A DNA stretch of 64,000 bases from Paludibaculum fermentans (GTDB lineage: Bacteria; Acidobacteriota; Terriglobia; Bryobacterales; Bryobacteraceae), in contig NZ_CP063849.1 in assembly GCF_015277775.1 (NCBI RefSeq), positions 2,418,001 through 2,482,000 on the forward strand, written 5' to 3'. How positions within the stretch are numbered: position 1 is the stretch's first letter; every line of letters starts with the position of its first letter. Both the position numbers and the translations under genes were made by a program. Positions 31,612 to 40,534 of the stretch are shown one piece after another. The notes beneath the pieces were generated by a model that did not search any database, was not told the DNA's origin, and worked only from the letters and a program-made list of their open reading frames with translations.

Positions 31612-34595
31612 GGCGCATGATCCTTGCCGGCTGGGGTTTGCTGGCGGCCATGCCCGTTTTCGCCGCGGCGGGCAGGGTGGTGGTCCTCGACGATTTCGAA
31701 ACGGCGGCGTCGGCCGGGCGCTGGGAGGGTCCGGTGGCGCTATCGCGCAGCCGGGCGGCGCATGGACAGGGGTCGGCCCAGGTTTCCTTCACGTCCGGGC
31801 ATGCGCGGCTCAGTTCCCGCGTGCTAGGCCGGGACTGGTCAGGATTTGACCGCCTCGCCTTCGACCTCTACAGTGACTCGGAGGTGCCCAAGGCGATCTC
31901 CCTCAGCCTCTATGACGAAGTGGGCGGCGACGCGGGCAAGGCCGCGAAGTACGACTACTTTGACGCCAATCGCAAGCTGCTGCTGGTGCGAGGCTGGAAT
32001 CACTTCCGGGTCGAACTACGCGGGCTGCGGGCTTCGAATACGGAGCGTGACATGGATCTGCGGCGGGTGGTCCGATTGGCCATTTCCGCAGGCCAGGACG
32101 TGATGCCGCTGACGGTGTATCTGGACAACGTGCGGCTTTTGGCAGGGGTGGAACTCCCGGCCACGGAATCGAGGACCCAGCCGGCTGACGCGTTGACTAC
32201 GATTTCGGGCCGCTGGTTCTCGGTCCGGCAGGTGGCTGAACCAGGCGATGTACCGGAGTCGGCACAAGTAGCGGAGTGGAGGCGGAAGGGTGAACTCGAA
32301 GCGGAGGGGCTCCGCAACGCGATCCGGGCCGCGCAGATGCAGGGCCTGGATACGATCTACAGCGAACGGCGGCTGGTGGTGGCGGACCTGGGCCTGCATG
32401 TTCGTCCGCTACTCGCCTGGTTCAACAACGACGGCCAGAAGCTGCGGATGTTCCAGTATGTGGCCGCAGTGTGCAGGCAGGAACGACAAGCGCTGGCGCG
32501 CCAGCTCAACTCCACTACGAGACTGGAAGAGGTGGACGATACGCAGCCGCTGCCGCCGCCGGTGCCGAACCTGCCGCTGCTGCGAGGCGCGCCGTCGCTG
32601 GGCTGGTTCTTTCGCGATGCCGCGGGCAACCCCATGATGGTGATCTCGCTCCACTCCTCGAGCGTCCCCTTGCAGCGATTCTTCGCTTCGCCGCTGCAGC
32701 ATATCGAGAGCTATTCGGTGGGCGGCGGTTCCCGTTGGACGATTGAAGATTCACCTGTGTATGAGGCGTTTCAGAAGCATGCCGAGGCGCACCGGGTAGG
32801 CTGGGATGGCTGGTGCGGGCACCTGGTGAAGGACCTGGATTCGATGGGAGGCGGGAAGCGCGAAAACGTCGTGATCTGCCTGGAGAGCCGCTACATCCGC
32901 GAGGCGCTGGAGGAGTACATCCGCATCAACATTCCGAAGCTGCGATCCAATCCCAACCTGTTGTACAACATCCTCGCCTACGAATTGACCTACATCTGCT
33001 ATTGCGAGGAGAGCCGCCGGATGTTCGCGCGCTGGTTGCGTGAGAAGCACGGCAACGTCGAGCGCGCCAACGAGATTTGGGGCACCAGGTATCGCTCCTT
33101 TGAGGACGTGGTCCCGCCGCCCACCGCGAACAGCCGGCCACTGGCAGACACGAACCGGGCGCTCTGGTACGATTGGGCGCGCTTCAACCAGGACCGCTTC
33201 ACTGCGCACCTGCTATGGGTACGGGATACCGTCCGCAAGTTTGATCCGTCCACTCCGCTGGCGGCGGGCGGCAGTTCCAGCATGCTGTCCGGCAGGGCGG
33301 GGGTCGCGGGCATCGACGAAGAGCGAATCGTCAATGAAGTGGACGACGTGATCATTCACGAAGGCGGCGGGTCGACGATGGGGCTGGACCTTCAGGTTGC
33401 CCTTTCGGAACGCGCGAAGCCAATTGCGGATCCGGAGATGAGCCTGGAATCGATCTCTAATCTGTGGCCGCACCTGCTGCACGGCAAGTCCGTAGTGCAA
33501 CTGTTCCACTGGCCCGTGCAGCCGCCGAGCGAGTTCGTGAGCACCATTCGGAGTTCGCTGGCGCATAGCTGGGAGTACAGCCTGGAGAAGATCGACGAAC
33601 TGCTGAAGGCGACCCTCGACGCCCGACGGCTGCGCCGGGAGATCGCCGCCTTCGTCGAGCGTCCGGCGCAGGTTGCCATTCTGTACTCGCAGACGTCGAC
33701 GCTGCAGATTCCGCCTGCGATGTTCAGCTGGGAGCACACTCCCTATCTGTTCGAACTGGAGCGCGCTTATACCGCGAGCCGCTTCCTGGACGTCAAGACC
33801 ACGTTTGTCACCGAGAGGCAGATCGCCCAGGGCCGGCTGGCCGGGTTCCCGGTGCTGCTGATTCCCTCGGCGCATTCCCTGCCCCCGGCGATTGTGGAGA
33901 GGATTCGCGAGTACGTCTCAGCCGGCGGGACGGTTTTCGCCTCTCCGGGTTCGCTGGCGGTGGACGAGTACAACCGTCCTCATGACTACCTGGCCGGCTT
34001 CGGGATCCGGCGAACGAGCGATGTTGCGGCACAGGCGGTGGCTTCGGGCGAGGTGGTGCAGCGCTACGACCAGACTTTCAGTGAGAGCGTGACGTTTGCA
34101 GTGGGTCCCCGAGTGAACACGACCCCTGCCGCGGGCAGCGCGCTGAGTTCGCTGCGTACGCTTGCCGTGGAGGGCAACCGCGAGCGCGTTGAATTGTCCG
34201 GCGAGGCAGCGCCCGCGTTTCGCTATCCCGATGGCGGGGTCGCGATGGTCCGGGTGCCCCACGGCAAAGGGGTGTTCTACTATGCCGCGGGACGCCTGGA
34301 GGAGCACGACTTTGCGCGGCTGCTGGACCGTCTGTTTGCGGACGGAGCGGTGAAACGTGAGATTCGGACGATGGTGGAGACGTCCGGGCAATGGAAAGTG
34401 GAGTCCCGCACGGCGACTCTGCGGGGGCGGCGGCTGCAGGCCGTGACCAATTACGGCGCGGTTCCAGTAACCTTCCACCTGGTGGACTCAGTTGGTCGAA
34501 TCCAGCCCCTGAATGAACTGCGGCGTGAACAAGAATACCCTGATGGCCGGATATCCCTCGCCGCCGGCGAGACTGTGATCTGTGAACTTCAATAA
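31608..34595 (+). CDS. GH42-like glycoside hydrolase with N-terminal carbohydrate-binding domain
   Basis: 995 residues from the ATG at 31608 (ATGA overlap with the esterase). Signal peptide MRRMILAGWGLLAAMPVFAAA. Residues ~25-175 form a jelly-roll-like module (VVVLDDFETAASAGRW, LAFDLYSDSEVPKAISLSL). The central TIM-barrel shows NILAYELTYICYCEESRR then WLREKHGNVERANEIWGTRY, the pattern GH42 beta-galactosidases have around the catalytic acid Glu, followed by a trimer-like domain (VAILYSQTS) and a C-terminal beta-sandwich. The second catalytic Glu may be in DPEMSLES. GH42 enzymes release beta-galactose; this is a divergent member, so specificity is uncertain. Confidence 0.82.
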   Translation: MRRMILAGWGLLAAMPVFAAAGRVVVLDDFETAASAGRWEGPVALSRSRAAHGQGSAQVSFTSGHARLSSRVLGRDWSGFDRLAFDLYSDSEVPKAISLSLYDEVGGDAGKAAKYDYFDANRKLLLVRGWNHFRVELRGLRASNTERDMDLRRVVRLAISAGQDVMPLTVYLDNVRLLAGVELPATESRTQPADALTTISGRWFSVRQVAEPGDVPESAQVAEWRRKGELEAEGLRNAIRAAQMQGLDTIYSERRLVVADLGLHVRPLLAWFNNDGQKLRMFQYVAAVCRQERQALARQLNSTTRLEEVDDTQPLPPPVPNLPLLRGAPSLGWFFRDAAGNPMMVISLHSSSVPLQRFFASPLQHIESYSVGGGSRWTIEDSPVYEAFQKHAEAHRVGWDGWCGHLVKDLDSMGGGKRENVVICLESRYIREALEEYIRINIPKLRSNPNLLYNILAYELTYICYCEESRRMFARWLREKHGNVERANEIWGTRYRSFEDVVPPPTANSRPLADTNRALWYDWARFNQDRFTAHLLWVRDTVRKFDPSTPLAAGGSSSMLSGRAGVAGIDEERIVNEVDDVIIHEGGGSTMGLDLQVALSERAKPIADPEMSLESISNLWPHLLHGKSVVQLFHWPVQPPSEFVSTIRSSLAHSWEYSLEKIDELLKATLDARRLRREIAAFVERPAQVAILYSQTSTLQIPPAMFSWEHTPYLFELERAYTASRFLDVKTTFVTERQIAQGRLAGFPVLLIPSAHSLPPAIVERIREYVSAGGTVFASPGSLAVDEYNRPHDYLAGFGIRRTSDVAAQAVASGEVVQRYDQTFSESVTFAVGPRVNTTPAAGSALSSLRTLAVEGNRERVELSGEAAPAFRYPDGGVAMVRVPHGKGVFYYAAGRLEEHDFARLLDRLFADGAVKREIRTMVETSGQWKVESRTATLRGRRLQAVTNYGAVPVTFHLVDSVGRIQPLNELRREQEYPDGRISLAAGETVICELQ

Positions 34596-34657
34596 TCCGG
34601 CGCCTTTTCGTCCGGCTGCCTCCGATGACTGACGCTGGAAGGGCGGCGGGACCGCGA

Positions 34658-35896
34658 TCAGGCTTCCTTCATCAGTACGGAGCGTTGCCGCCCTTTTTCG
34701 CCGCCATCTTCAAAGCTGTTGAAGAACCGGCTCAGCACCAGGGCGACAGCTCCGGCGAGTGGCGCGTCAGCGCGATGACGGGAGGGCAGGATGCGGATCT
34801 CGCTGAGATAGTAGGCCGGGACGCGGCTGCGGAGCACGCCCCACACCGTCTCCTCCATCAGATCCCACGCGTCGGCAAGGTAGTCGCCCACCACGATCAA
34901 CTGCGGATTCAGGGCCATCACCAGGTTGACGAAGCCCAAGCCCACGTTGTGGGCTGTTTCGCGGAGCACCTCCGTGGCCACGGCGTCTCCGGCACGCACC
35001 TTCTCGATGATGGCTTCGGGCTCGAGTTCCTGATCCGGCGCAAGCTGGGCGCGCTCGCTGTAGAGGCGGGAAAGCGCGAAATCGGAAGCGTATTGCTCCC
35101 AGCAGCCGGTGTTGCCGCAGGAACACTTGCGTCCGCCTGGAAAGATGGGGATGTGCCCGAATTCAGAGGCGCCAAAGGTGGCGCCCTGGAGGATCTCGCC
35201 ATTAATGATGACGCCGGTGCCGAGACCGCCGCGAGCGACGACGGAGACGAAGTCGCGGAGCGGCTTGCGCTGACCATCGGCGGACCACATCTCAGCGAGG
35301 GCGGACAGCTTCGCGGCGTTCTCGAAGTAGACGGGGATGTCGAGGTCGCGGCGCAGGGTCTCGCCTACCTCGACGCCGAACCATTGAACATTCTCGGCCG
35401 CGATGACCCGGCCGGTGGAGCGGTCAATGAAGCCGGGCAGCGCGACACCGATACCCAGTACCTGATCGGGCTCATACTGGCCGGCCAGTCCGAGAATTGC
35501 CTTGCGGACCTTATCGAGGAAGACACCGTGGTTGGCGTGCCAGGGCACGGTTTTGCGGGACACGATGGCGTCACTCAGGTCGGCAACCACGATGCGGCCG
35601 CCGGTCAGCCCGAGTTCCACACCGATGCCCACGCGAGCGTTGGCCCGCAGCCGGATGGCGGTGGGAAGACGCCCTACCTGCGACCAGTTTTCCGTCTTGA
35701 ACTCGCAGATGATGTCATCCGCCTTGAGCCGCTTGACGATGAACGTGACCGAACTCGGTGAGAGCCCCGTGATGCGAACGATGTCGGCGCGGGACAACGA
35801 GGGGTTCTGCCGAATTGTGTTCAGCACCAGCCGCTCGTTCGCCTCGCGCAATGCGGACTTTTTGAGCGCACCGCTCGTAGTAAAGGTTACGGGCAT
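34658..35896 (-). CDS. ROK-family transcriptional regulator
   Basis: 412 residues. N-terminal winged helix (NPSLSRADIVRITGLSPSSV). The ROK sugar-kinase fold follows: ATP-loop-like region VGIGVELGLTGG, active-site block VVARGGLGTGVIINGEI, EFGHIPIFPGG and the zinc-binding CSCGNTGCWEQ. NagC, Mlc and XylR of this family bind sugars or sugar phosphates and repress catabolic operons. It sits 38 bp after the permease gene on the same strand, so it is probably the last gene of the GH123-like/M20/APC operon and an autoregulator of it. The operator is not certain; the dyad at 40420 is one candidate. Confidence 0.93.
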   Translation of the reverse strand: MPVTFTTSGALKKSALREANERLVLNTIRQNPSLSRADIVRITGLSPSSVTFIVKRLKADDIICEFKTENWSQVGRLPTAIRLRANARVGIGVELGLTGGRIVVADLSDAIVSRKTVPWHANHGVFLDKVRKAILGLAGQYEPDQVLGIGVALPGFIDRSTGRVIAAENVQWFGVEVGETLRRDLDIPVYFENAAKLSALAEMWSADGQRKPLRDFVSVVARGGLGTGVIINGEILQGATFGASEFGHIPIFPGGRKCSCGNTGCWEQYASDFALSRLYSERAQLAPDQELEPEAIIEKVRAGDAVATEVLRETAHNVGLGFVNLVMALNPQLIVVGDYLADAWDLMEETVWGVLRSRVPAYYLSEIRILPSRHRADAPLAGAVALVLSRFFNSFEDGGEKGRQRSVLMKEA

Positions 35897-35934
35897 CCGG
35901 TTTTCATCCTATCTCAACTCCCGGCATGTTCTGC

Positions 35935-37284
35935 TCAATCGCTGAAACTCGGGATGGGCACGTTGTTGCGGAAGCCGCGCGTCCGCAGGCCCATGTAGAC
36001 GAGGCCCACCGTGACCCACACGCAGCCAATCACCGTCGCCGTCCTGGAGAGGTTGACGAAGATCAGCAGGCAGACGGCAAAGCCAACCGCGGGCAGCAGC
36101 AGGTTGCCGAAGAAGCTCCAGCCGGTGCGTTGGCGGTCACGAAAATAGAAGCGGCTGATCACGCTCAGATTCACGCACATGAAGCCGAGCAAGGCTCCGA
36201 AGTTGATGGCTTCGGCCGCCAGTTGGAACGACAGCAGGAAGCCGCAAACCAGTGTCACGGCGCCCATGAACAGCACGCCGTAGGTGGGAGTCGAGTACTT
36301 GGGGTGGATGTAGGCGAAGAGGCTGGGCAACAGGCGGTCGCGGCCCATGCCGTAGAGAAGCCGGGAGGCGCTGGCCTGCCCGGTGACGGCACTGGCGACT
36401 CCGGCGACCACCAGGGCAATGGAGACGAAGAGCATCAACTGATCGCCGCCGACACGCCGGGAGACGTCGAGGAAGGCGGTTTCGGTGTTGGGATAGCTGG
36501 TGAAGTCGGGCCACGCCAACTGACCGAGATAGGCCTGCAGAATGAAGAGGACTCCGCAGCAGAGACAGACGAGCACCGTCGCCCGGCCGATGTCGCGTTT
36601 GGGATCGCGGGCATCCTCGGCCAGTGTGCTGATGCCGTCGAACCCCAGGTAGCTATAGGCCGCGACGGAGGTGGCACTCATTACCTGCCCAAGCGAGAAG
36701 GTGGCGGGATCGTAGAAGGGACGGGTGGACAGCAGGACTCCGGCGCCGACTCCGGCGTGCAGGGCGTGAACGGCGGCGGCTACGAACCAGACTACGACGC
36801 CCAGCATGACGGCGGTCATGCCAAAATTTGCGCGATTGGCCACTTTCAGGCCAAACAGGTTCATGACTGTGATCGCCGAGGAGAACAGGATCAGCCAAAC
36901 GGGCGGCGGCACGCTGGGGAAGAAGCGCTGGGCCGTGAGGCTCAGGTAGATCACGCTCATCAGCGGGATCAACACGTAGTCGAGCAGCATGACCCATCCG
37001 GCCAGAAAGCCCACCAGCGGATGAAGGGTTTGTTGGGCGTAGGTGTAAGCGGAGCCGGCAGTGGGGAAAACCGTCGCCATTTTGCCGTAGCTGTATGCCG
37101 TGAGGGACATGCAGACCATCGCCAGGGCATACGCCAGCGCCATGTGGCCCCGGGACATGCTGCTGACGATGCCGAACATGGGGAACGGCGCGGTGGGGCC
37201 CACGAAGGTCAGGCCGAACAGGACGAGCAGCCGCAGGTCCAGGATCCGTTTGAGATGCGCAGGCTCGGGGCCGGAGGCGGTCAT
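35935..37284 (-). CDS. APC-superfamily amino-acid/amine permease
   Basis: 449 residues from the ATG at 37284 (MTASGPEPAHLKRILD), overlapping the M20 stop by 4 nt. About 12 hydrophobic helices. The first helix carries FGLTFVGPTAPF with the helix-breaking Gly-Pro of APC transporters, and the consensus amphipathic region SYLGFDGISTLAEDARDPKR is typical of the family. It imports or exchanges amino acids or related amines at the inner membrane. Coupled translation with an M20 amidohydrolase suggests it moves either the acylated substrate or the deacylated product. Confidence 0.9.
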   Translation of the reverse strand: MTASGPEPAHLKRILDLRLLVLFGLTFVGPTAPFPMFGIVSSMSRGHMALAYALAMVCMSLTAYSYGKMATVFPTAGSAYTYAQQTLHPLVGFLAGWVMLLDYVLIPLMSVIYLSLTAQRFFPSVPPPVWLILFSSAITVMNLFGLKVANRANFGMTAVMLGVVVWFVAAAVHALHAGVGAGVLLSTRPFYDPATFSLGQVMSATSVAAYSYLGFDGISTLAEDARDPKRDIGRATVLVCLCCGVLFILQAYLGQLAWPDFTSYPNTETAFLDVSRRVGGDQLMLFVSIALVVAGVASAVTGQASASRLLYGMGRDRLLPSLFAYIHPKYSTPTYGVLFMGAVTLVCGFLLSFQLAAEAINFGALLGFMCVNLSVISRFYFRDRQRTGWSFFGNLLLPAVGFAVCLLIFVNLSRTATVIGCVWVTVGLVYMGLRTRGFRNNVPIPSFSD

Positions 37285-38621
37285 CGGGAGGGCACCTCGA
37301 CTCCGCACCAGCGCTGGACCATCTGCAGCAGGACCCGCGCCGCCTGCTCCAGCGATTCGACGTCGACGAATTCGTCGGCCTGGTGCGCATTCCCACCGGA
37401 GGGGCCCCACATCACCGCAGGCACCTGGAAGCAGCGCTGGAAGATGTACATGTCGCTTGGGGCATCGAGACCCTCCACGTGCGCTTCGTGCCCGAGGCTG
37501 CGGGCGGCCGATTGCAGTTCGGTCACCAGGGAGTGGCCGGAGTCGAGAGAGCATCCGGGCAGCCAGCGCATGGGGAAATGAAATGCCGGACGGGTGCGGA
37601 ACAGATCCGGCCGGGCGTCGAGGGTCGCATCCCACCAGCGCTGAAAATCGGCGCGGGCTTCATCGCCCGTCTCGTCCGGCATGGTCTGGAAGTAGATCTC
37701 CATGCGGCACCGTTCGGCGATGGAGATGGGCTGGGTCCAGCCCCAGTTGCCGGTGGCAATGTTCGTGACCCAGGCGGCGAAGGGTTCCACGCAACCTGCG
37801 TAGTAAGGATGGATGGCGACGCGGCTCTCGCGCTCGCGGGCGAAAGCCGGAACCGCGGCGAGGATGTGCGCCAGTTGCTCTGTCACCCTGCCGGCAGGCT
37901 CGCCCGTGGAGAGGATGCCCCCACCGCCTCGCAGGTCCACGTGCACTACCTGGCCGCCGCGCTGGGCCGGGCAGATCTTGAGAAACGTTGGTTCGGTGAT
38001 GATGGCTGCGTCGGCCGTATAGCCGCGCAATCTCGCGGCCAGAGTGCCGTTGACCCCACCGAACTCTTCGTCGACAACGGTCTCGAAGATGAGGTCGCCG
38101 TTCAGCGTCGCGCCCACGTCGTGGAGCACGCGCAGCACGGTGAGATTCATGGCGACCCCGGCCTTCATATCCCAGGCGCCGCGGCCATAGAGCCGCCCGT
38201 TCTCGATGACACCGCCGAAGGGAGGGTGGCTCCATTCGACGGGGGTGTCGGCGGGCACTGTGTCGATATGGCCGGAGAGAACCAGGGACCGGCCGCCCCG
38301 GCCACGCATCACGGCGTTGACATTGGGCCGGTTGGAATAGTCGCGATCGGGCCAGTATTCGGGATGCGACTGAAGTCCTTCCACGGAGCCGAGAAGGTAG
38401 ACGTCCGGGGTGAGGCCGAGACTCTCCAGTTCACGAGCCACAAATTGCTGGCAGGCGCTCTCGTTGCCCCGGGGCGGTAGATTCTCAGAGGGAGTCCGCA
38501 CCAGTTCCGCCAGCGTCTGGACCAGGTAAGTCCGCGCGCGCTCAAACGCGGCATCGAGCACGGCGCGCGCGTCCGGGGACCCATCTGTCGGCTTCAGGGC
38601 TTGTGACTTGAGATCAAGCAT
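37281..38621 (-). CDS. M20-family metallo-amidohydrolase (ArgE/DapE/ACY1-like)
   Basis: 446 residues. All metal-site motifs are visible: LSGHIDTVP (first His ligand and the Asp), GRGAWDMKAG (bridging Asp), VVDEEFGG (catalytic base Glu and ligand Glu), IITEPT (ligand Glu) and the C-terminal GNAHQADEFV (ligand His). The family hydrolyses N-acyl amino acids, small peptides or related amides with a dinuclear zinc site. Gene order GH123-like enzyme, M20, APC permease, ROK regulator suggests processing of an N-acylated compound released from a glycan or glycopeptide. The exact substrate cannot be determined. Confidence 0.92.
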   Translation of the reverse strand: MLDLKSQALKPTDGSPDARAVLDAAFERARTYLVQTLAELVRTPSENLPPRGNESACQQFVARELESLGLTPDVYLLGSVEGLQSHPEYWPDRDYSNRPNVNAVMRGRGGRSLVLSGHIDTVPADTPVEWSHPPFGGVIENGRLYGRGAWDMKAGVAMNLTVLRVLHDVGATLNGDLIFETVVDEEFGGVNGTLAARLRGYTADAAIITEPTFLKICPAQRGGQVVHVDLRGGGGILSTGEPAGRVTEQLAHILAAVPAFARERESRVAIHPYYAGCVEPFAAWVTNIATGNWGWTQPISIAERCRMEIYFQTMPDETGDEARADFQRWWDATLDARPDLFRTRPAFHFPMRWLPGCSLDSGHSLVTELQSAARSLGHEAHVEGLDAPSDMYIFQRCFQVPAVMWGPSGGNAHQADEFVDVESLEQAARVLLQMVQRWCGVEVPSR

Positions 38622-38658
38622 GCAATGGGCTCCATTATTTTCACATACTGAACAAAAC

Positions 38659-40398
38659 TCAGCGGGCCCTGTGGCGCGACCGCGCAGAGCTCGAGTGCAG
38701 CCGCCGCAGCAGTTCCACGTGGGCCGCGGCGAAGTCTGAGGGATTCGTGTGGTAGGACTCGATACTGCCCGCCACCGAGACGGACAGTTGATCGGCTCTC
38801 GGCTTCTCGCCCTGTCCTGCGAGTAGCGACAGGAGTTCGCTATCCTCGAAGCCGTCGCGCAGGTTCTCGAACCGGATGGACGCCAGCGGCTCTCCGTTCT
38901 CGCCGGGATAGAGAAGCCAGCCGTCGCCCCAAGGCCACTTCGTGCGGCGCCACCGGGTTTTCGTTTCGCCGGACCGGAAGTTGGCCCACTCCCGATTGCC
39001 GGTGTTCTCGCCCCACTGATTCAGGCCCCAATACTCGAAGCCCGAGATCCCATAGCGGTAAGTCAGCCAGCCGATGGCCCGCGCGTCGACCGCGGGGTAT
39101 TCGATGAAGAGGTTGGGGTGCTCGTGCGGCCACACGCATACGGCCCAGATCACCTGCTTGCCCGTCTTCCTGACCTCCTCCACTCCGGAGGAATCATACT
39201 GGCGAATGTAGACGTCCAAAATGTCGGCCGAAGACTGGAGCTGGCGGACGGCTTTGGGTTGGTTCAGGCACAGCCAGGTTTTCAGGTCGGGTGCGATGCT
39301 CTTCACCAGTTGGTGATTGTTCCGCACCGTATCCCACTGGTTCTCCGGCGGTTCATCCACGTTGTAAACGTAGGCGGCCTCCCAGGTGCCTCGCGCCTTG
39401 AGGTTCTCAGAGTAGGCCCGGATGAACCCGGCCAATTCAGCCTTCGCGGCCTCGGACTGCTGAGCCCAGGTAGTTTCCCGATCGAAGATGGCGATGGCGA
39501 ACTGGCGCATCCCATACTCGCGGCCAAGGTCGCCGAGCGCATCGGTGTAGCGGAAGTCGTAGGCTCCATTGCGACCGAGGACAGGCCAGACGAGATGTCC
39601 GGGGGTGCGGCCCAGCAGCATATCGGAGGTTGGCCCGAGGGGGCCGGCGGTGATATCGGTGCGCACCTGGCCCTGATTCCAGCCCATCAGCATGTCAAAC
39701 GTGGGACCAAGATGTTGCGAGAACGCCTCCCGCGCCCAGCGTTTGTAGAGCTCGAAAAACGCGGGACTTTCCATACCGCCGGCTGTCTGGTAGTGAGCAA
39801 ACAGGTTGCCGGGCGGCATGAAAGCCGCATTCCGCAGTTGCTGCTTCCTGGGCAGCGTGACGTCATATACCCGCACCAGGTAGCGGAGTGTGGCCAGCCG
39901 CCGATTGCCTTGGCGGATGCGCAGTGATCCTTTATAGAGTCCGGGTGCGGCGCCGGGGGACGATTCGATGCGAATCCAAACGGGCTGGGTCTGCCCGGCG
40001 GCGATGTCGAAGGGCCGGATCGGCAGCAGAGGGTCCGGCCACCAGCCGATGTGCGTGGGGGGCTCCTGTTTCGCCCAGGGACGAGGATCGCCCTCGGCCG
40101 TGCGCACGTAGCCCACCAGGCTCAGCTTCGCGGCCAGGTGAGAGGTGCCGTCCAGCGAGTTCTCGACAGACAGAGCGTTGAGACTTTCACCGTCCGCATG
40201 AACGAGGAGCTGAAAGGATTCCTGCTCTCCGCGTGCCATCGAAACCGTCCAGGTGGACAGTGTCTGTGAGGGGGGCGGACCCTCCAGAAATACCTTGTCC
40301 ATGGGCGACGCGAACGAGGCGCGAATCGCAGGGAGGGCCGGGCTGGCGGCGCCGACGAAGGCGGCCAGGCACGCTAGCTGCAGATGGATCCCATGCAT
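38659..40398 (-). CDS. Secreted DUF4091 / GH123-like glycoside hydrolase
   Basis: 579 residues from the ATG at 40398, with signal peptide (HLQLACLAAFVGAASPALPA). The N-terminal beta-sandwich includes ARGEQESFQLLVHA and IGWWPDPLLPIRPFD, characteristic of this family. The TIM-barrel follows, with YVYNVDEPPENQW, where the DE pair matches the Asp-Glu dyad used by GH123 beta-N-acetylgalactosaminidases in substrate-assisted catalysis. The C-terminal DUF4091 block is YGISGFEYWGLNQWGEN, GDGWLLYPGENGE and RFENLRDGFEDSELL. Likely releases an N-acetylhexosamine, an inference from the dyad. First gene of the operon, behind the dyad at 40420. Confidence 0.85.
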   Translation of the reverse strand: MHGIHLQLACLAAFVGAASPALPAIRASFASPMDKVFLEGPPPSQTLSTWTVSMARGEQESFQLLVHADGESLNALSVENSLDGTSHLAAKLSLVGYVRTAEGDPRPWAKQEPPTHIGWWPDPLLPIRPFDIAAGQTQPVWIRIESSPGAAPGLYKGSLRIRQGNRRLATLRYLVRVYDVTLPRKQQLRNAAFMPPGNLFAHYQTAGGMESPAFFELYKRWAREAFSQHLGPTFDMLMGWNQGQVRTDITAGPLGPTSDMLLGRTPGHLVWPVLGRNGAYDFRYTDALGDLGREYGMRQFAIAIFDRETTWAQQSEAAKAELAGFIRAYSENLKARGTWEAAYVYNVDEPPENQWDTVRNNHQLVKSIAPDLKTWLCLNQPKAVRQLQSSADILDVYIRQYDSSGVEEVRKTGKQVIWAVCVWPHEHPNLFIEYPAVDARAIGWLTYRYGISGFEYWGLNQWGENTGNREWANFRSGETKTRWRRTKWPWGDGWLLYPGENGEPLASIRFENLRDGFEDSELLSLLAGQGEKPRADQLSVSVAGSIESYHTNPSDFAAAHVELLRRLHSSSARSRHRAR

Positions 40399-40419
40399 CA
40401 ATCGACATCATACTTCAAA

Positions 40420-40438
40420 TAGTGCAGTAAATGCACTA
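40420..40438. promoter_or_regulatory. TAGTGCA dyad between DUF4091 operon and LacI regulator
   Basis: TAGTGCA (40420-40426), spacer GTAAA, TGCACTA (40432-40438): a perfect 19-bp dyad in the divergent intergenic region, 22 bp from the DUF4091 start. On the minus strand it fills a 17-nt gap between weak TTGTAT and TATTTG elements. The AGTGCAGTAA half also occurs in the promoter at 28667-28695, and TAGTGCA in the promoter at 27281-27309. Confidence 0.6.
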
Positions 40439-40534
40439 ATACAAATCAGGCGGGCAAGCCCACGTTGCGTATCCCAGGCCCCGCAAATGTCTCGGGCGTT
40501 CGTGCCAGAATGGCGGACAGAAGGAACAAGGCGA

